DNA of 64,000 nucleotides, from the NCBI GenBank assembly GCA_946406115.1, contig OX291540.1:9792563-9856562 (forward strand), given 5' to 3'. The position numbers were made by a program, and so were the translations under genes. Shown here piece after piece: positions 61,175-64,000 of the stretch. The DNA comes from Apoda limacodes (lineage: Eukaryota; Arthropoda; Insecta; Lepidoptera; Limacodidae). Positions within the stretch are counted from its first letter, which is position 1, and each line of letters starts with the position of its first letter. The notes under the pieces are model-generated. The model made no database searches, was not told the DNA's origin, and saw only the letters and a program-made list of their open reading frames with translations.

Positions 61175-64000
61175 TTAGTGATCCGCACCTTTGCCTGGAA
61201 TTCCAAACACGGAGTTGCCCAAATCATTGAGGTTACTTGTGAATTTATCAGCTTCATTTGATACCGTATCAATAACAGCTCGTTCTGCGTCCTCTACTCC
61301 ATCTTGCGTCTCCCGCAACCTTTCCCCTGCCTCTTTCAAACTCTCATCAGCAACTCCTTTTACATCCTCAAGTTTGTTATCAGCTAATACTTGAAAGCCT
61401 TCGAAAGATTGCTGCATATTACCGAATAGCTCTGTACTATCTTCAAGGGTATGTGCAGTATTCTGAGCTCCACCAATGAATTCCCGAACGGAATCGTCTA
61501 AACTGTCAAAAGTATTGCCAGCAGAACTTTGAAAACTACGCAAAGTATCCTGCCCCGAACTTTCTAAGCCATGGACATCATCTCTGATGTCTGCATAAGT
61601 GTCACGAGTAGAACTCTTCACATCCTCCCACGTGTCTCTAGCGTCGTTCACTTTGTCCTTCGCTGAACTTTCGAACTTGTCGAAAGTACTCAAGGCTGTG
61701 TCTTGTGCGTGATCGAACGCCAGTTTCGACGATCGCTGTAAGTCGTTAACCTTGTCGCTAGCTGCTTTTTGAATCTCTTTTGCTTCGTTTTTGCCAGATT
61801 TTTGCAATTCGTCAAATGCGTGCACTATATTATCTTGCAATTGTTCTTTCTGCTCTGTTGCGGCATTTAAAGTGTCTTCAGCTGACCTTTTTATTTGATC
61901 CGTCGTTTTTTCTGCCTCTTGCCTTATTTCAGCCAATTTACTTTTTGTAGCGCTATGTACTTCACTCTTTTTGTCATGTATAACATCTCCAATTTCTTCA
62001 GTCTTACTAGAAAGTTTACTTTCAACAATCTCCTTTGTGTTCTGTAGAAAATCGCTTATTTCATTTGTTTTATTTTTAACAGCAGTCGCAAAATCGTCTT
62101 GCTTCGCCTGCACAGATTTTTCAATTTCTTCTGTATTATTCTGAATAGAGCTTGCAGCTTCTTTCTTTATTTCATGGATTTCTTTGTCTAACTCCTTAGT
62201 TTTACTCTCTGCGGTAGTTTTGACTACATCCGTTTTATTTTTGAATAAGTTACCCAGTTCATTTGACTTTTGTAAAAATGCGCTTTCAAGATCTTTCATG
62301 GCATTTCCAATCTCATCAGTTTTATTTCCGAAGACAATTTCTATATCGTGCTTTTTATCGCTAATCGATTTTTCTAATTCTTGTGTTTTATTCAAAATAT
62401 CACTTTCAAATTCTTCTTTCGTTTCATTTATAGTATTTTTGATTCCTTCTGATTTACTTTGTACTGAATAAGTGATATTTTGTCTTTCATCGTCTAATAA
62501 GTTTGTGGTTGCATTTATATTTTCATGAAGTTGCCTTTCTCTTTTCTCCTTTTCTTGAAGTATCCGTTCTGTAACTTTGTCCTTCTTATCCTGCATAGCT
62601 TTTTTAACGTCCTCTTTCTTATTGTGCATTGCTTTCTGAGCTTCATCTTTTTTATCGTGTATTATTTGTTCAACGTCATTCTTTTTATTTTGCATCGTGT
62701 GTGTCAAATGCTCAACCTCATCTTTCAATTCTTCTTTTTTTTGTTTGATATCGTCTTTAATTTCATCTTTTTTGGCTGCAGCTTCTTCCTGTAGTTTATT
62801 AACCGAATCTTTTCCTTCAATAATTTTATCTTTTACTTCATGTTCCAGTTTATCTTTTTCACCGAATATATTATGAACTAAACCTGTGAAAAAGTTTTTT
62901 CCCTCCTTATTTTTCTTCTTGACTTCAGAATGAACTTCGTCTTTTGCATCACTCATCTTAGATTTTAAATCGGAAGTTGTTTTTTTACCTTTTTTCTTAC
63001 CAGTCTCTACAGTGTCGTTCAGATCATGAATCTTATCATTTGTAAAATCTTTGATGTTTTCAGTAGTAGCTTTGATTTCTGCCTTTAAGTCATCTGTTTC
63101 GTCACTTAAATGACTTTTTAGGTTGCGAATAGAATTATTGATTGTAGAAGCATCTTCATGAGCCTTTTCTCTGAGATCACTATCGATTTCATATACTTTA
63201 TGTTTCAGATTGTCAGCACTGCTTTTGATATTATCTTCTGTTTTCTGAATCCTTTCATTTCCTAGGCGTCGAAGTTCTTCTTCTCTCTCCATTGCAGCAA
63301 AGTTAACTTCGTGCCATTTATCATGCAAATTATCTTTAGATAGTTCCGATTTTTCTATAAGTTGATCAACATTTTCTTTAATAGACGATTTGATGTGTTC
63401 GGTGTCGTCTTTAATGGCTGTTTGCAGATCAGATGCTTTTGCATCAGCTTTGTCTTTTACATTTTGACCCGAATCTGAAAAGCGATTCCATTTCTCTTGA
63501 GCCGAATTTTGAACGTCATTTAATTTGTCCTTTATATCTAATTTAACATTTTGCTCTTGTTGTTTAAAGTCATCAGTTGTTTTTCCATATTTGGCAATCA
63601 CGTCTTCAATAACTTCTTGACTTTTTTGTTTAATGTTGTCTTTCTCTTTTTCCAATTTATCCAAACTATCCTTTGTTTCATTTTTTGCGGTGTCTGATAG
63701 CTCATTGAGCTTTTCATTTGTGGCAAATTTAACTTGTTCTATCCTATCTACCACATTTGACGTTTCATCGTGACGGTGCTTTTGGCCTTTCTTGAACTTT
63801 CCTTCGCAACAACCGACATAAAACTGGAAAGGATCTGACTTTGCAATACGTAAAGGAGTTTCAACAGGCTGCATATTTTCATATTGTTCGTAAATTTCTT
63901 CTTTGATATCATGCAAACCAGAAGGTCGTTCTTCTTCATCTACAACTAACTTGGTGTTGTAAAGTTGACTGTCAAAATCTTCATCTTTGTGGTGAGGTTT
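61175..64000 (-). CDS. LEA/apolipoprotein-like helical repeat protein, partial (start beyond window)
   Basis: The frame is open from the right window edge to a stop at 61175-61177, at least 941 residues; the true start is outside. The product is almost wholly charged amphipathic helix built of degenerate ~11-residue units (K-x-x-E-x-x-x-x-x-x-x), many reading KNKTDE, DKKDEV or DKIHDLND, with N-x-T sites. Only one Cys pair (FYVGCCEGKF) is visible near the left. The C-terminal 250 residues are less lysine-rich and more Ser/Asp/Gly. Such proteins score as LEA group 3-like, apolipoprotein-like or filament-like, and the exact family is not recognised. No enzyme motif is seen. No membrane helix is visible in this part; a signal peptide could lie outside. 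The short end GKGADH is one isoform; exons at 61043-61118 and 57923-57950 may give another. Confidence 0.85.
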   Translation of the reverse strand, partial: KPHHKDEDFDSQLYNTKLVVDEEERPSGLHDIKEEIYEQYENMQPVETPLRIAKSDPFQFYVGCCEGKFKKGQKHRHDETSNVVDRIEQVKFATNEKLNELSDTAKNETKDSLDKLEKEKDNIKQKSQEVIEDVIAKYGKTTDDFKQQEQNVKLDIKDKLNDVQNSAQEKWNRFSDSGQNVKDKADAKASDLQTAIKDDTEHIKSSIKENVDQLIEKSELSKDNLHDKWHEVNFAAMEREEELRRLGNERIQKTEDNIKSSADNLKHKVYEIDSDLREKAHEDASTINNSIRNLKSHLSDETDDLKAEIKATTENIKDFTNDKIHDLNDTVETGKKKGKKTTSDLKSKMSDAKDEVHSEVKKKNKEGKNFFTGLVHNIFGEKDKLEHEVKDKIIEGKDSVNKLQEEAAAKKDEIKDDIKQKKEELKDEVEHLTHTMQNKKNDVEQIIHDKKDEAQKAMHNKKEDVKKAMQDKKDKVTERILQEKEKRERQLHENINATTNLLDDERQNITYSVQSKSEGIKNTINETKEEFESDILNKTQELEKSISDKKHDIEIVFGNKTDEIGNAMKDLESAFLQKSNELGNLFKNKTDVVKTTAESKTKELDKEIHEIKKEAASSIQNNTEEIEKSVQAKQDDFATAVKNKTNEISDFLQNTKEIVESKLSSKTEEIGDVIHDKKSEVHSATKSKLAEIRQEAEKTTDQIKRSAEDTLNAATEQKEQLQDNIVHAFDELQKSGKNEAKEIQKAASDKVNDLQRSSKLAFDHAQDTALSTFDKFESSAKDKVNDARDTWEDVKSSTRDTYADIRDDVHGLESSGQDTLRSFQSSAGNTFDSLDDSVREFIGGAQNTAHTLEDSTELFGNMQQSFEGFQVLADNKLEDVKGVADESLKEAGERLRETQDGVEDAERAVIDTVSNEADKFTSNLNDLGNSVFGIPGKGADH

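Noticed and set aside
62184..62794. Hydrophobic + strand frames opposite the helical protein
   Set aside because: Antisense of lysine/glutamate codons gives Phe/Leu/Ser-rich frames; they are shadows of the 61175-64000 gene.

Overview
The window looks like insect nuclear DNA, most probably from a moth or butterfly. It is AT-rich, host genes are split into short exons with GT..AG introns, and most of the rest is transposon debris. Several debris types have a lepidopteran look: Helitrons that start TCTATACTAA or TCCATACTTA and end in CTAG, tRNA-headed SINEs, LINE tails carrying GAGTTTCTTGCCGG, and BEL/Pao and DIRS retrotransposons. The species assignment is inference; there is no marker gene.

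Host genes. (1) A complete P5B-type ATPase (ATP13A2/ATP13A3 family, polyamine transporter) can be assembled on the + strand as 19 coding exons from 12652 to 45775. All junctions keep frame and give 1196 codons. The start exon lies 6.9 kb upstream of exon 2, and the phosphorylation site DKTGT is split by the intron between exons 10 and 11. (2) The left part of a long, highly charged, helical, LEA/apolipoprotein-like repeat protein is on the - strand at 61175-64000, open through the window edge. Two small downstream exons (61043-61118 and 57923-57950) fit in phase and would replace its last residues with a tail ending in a lysine run. (3) An isolated THAP-type first exon lies at 1617-1678, between inverted repeats.

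Layout. 1-12.6 kb is intergenic and repeat-rich. It holds a TTAA-flanked MITE, the THAP exon, a BEL/Pao gag scrap, a 3-kb Tc1/IS630-like DNA transposon with an intron-bearing broken transposase and a nested Helitron, a tRNA-iMet-like sequence, a SINE, a fold-back element and a LINE scrap. 12.6-45.8 kb is the ATPase gene. Its intron 1 contains a decayed Ty3/gypsy element split by a jockey/CR1-like LINE. Intron 5 contains triple-nested retroposons and a short Helitron. Intron 15 contains a nearly full-length DIRS-like tyrosine-recombinase retrotransposon, antisense to the gene. 45.8-57.9 kb is the ATPase 3' flank with MITEs, hairpins, a dead mariner and LINE scraps. 57.9-64 kb is the coiled-coil gene, with a decayed antisense LINE in its putative intron.

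The two host genes show no evident functional link. No CRISPR array, rRNA gene or intact tRNA gene was found. Nothing here amounts to a wholly new biological system. The most unusual items are the DIRS element, the intron-containing DNA transposon, the THAP exon between inverted repeats and the alternative basic tail of the helical protein.
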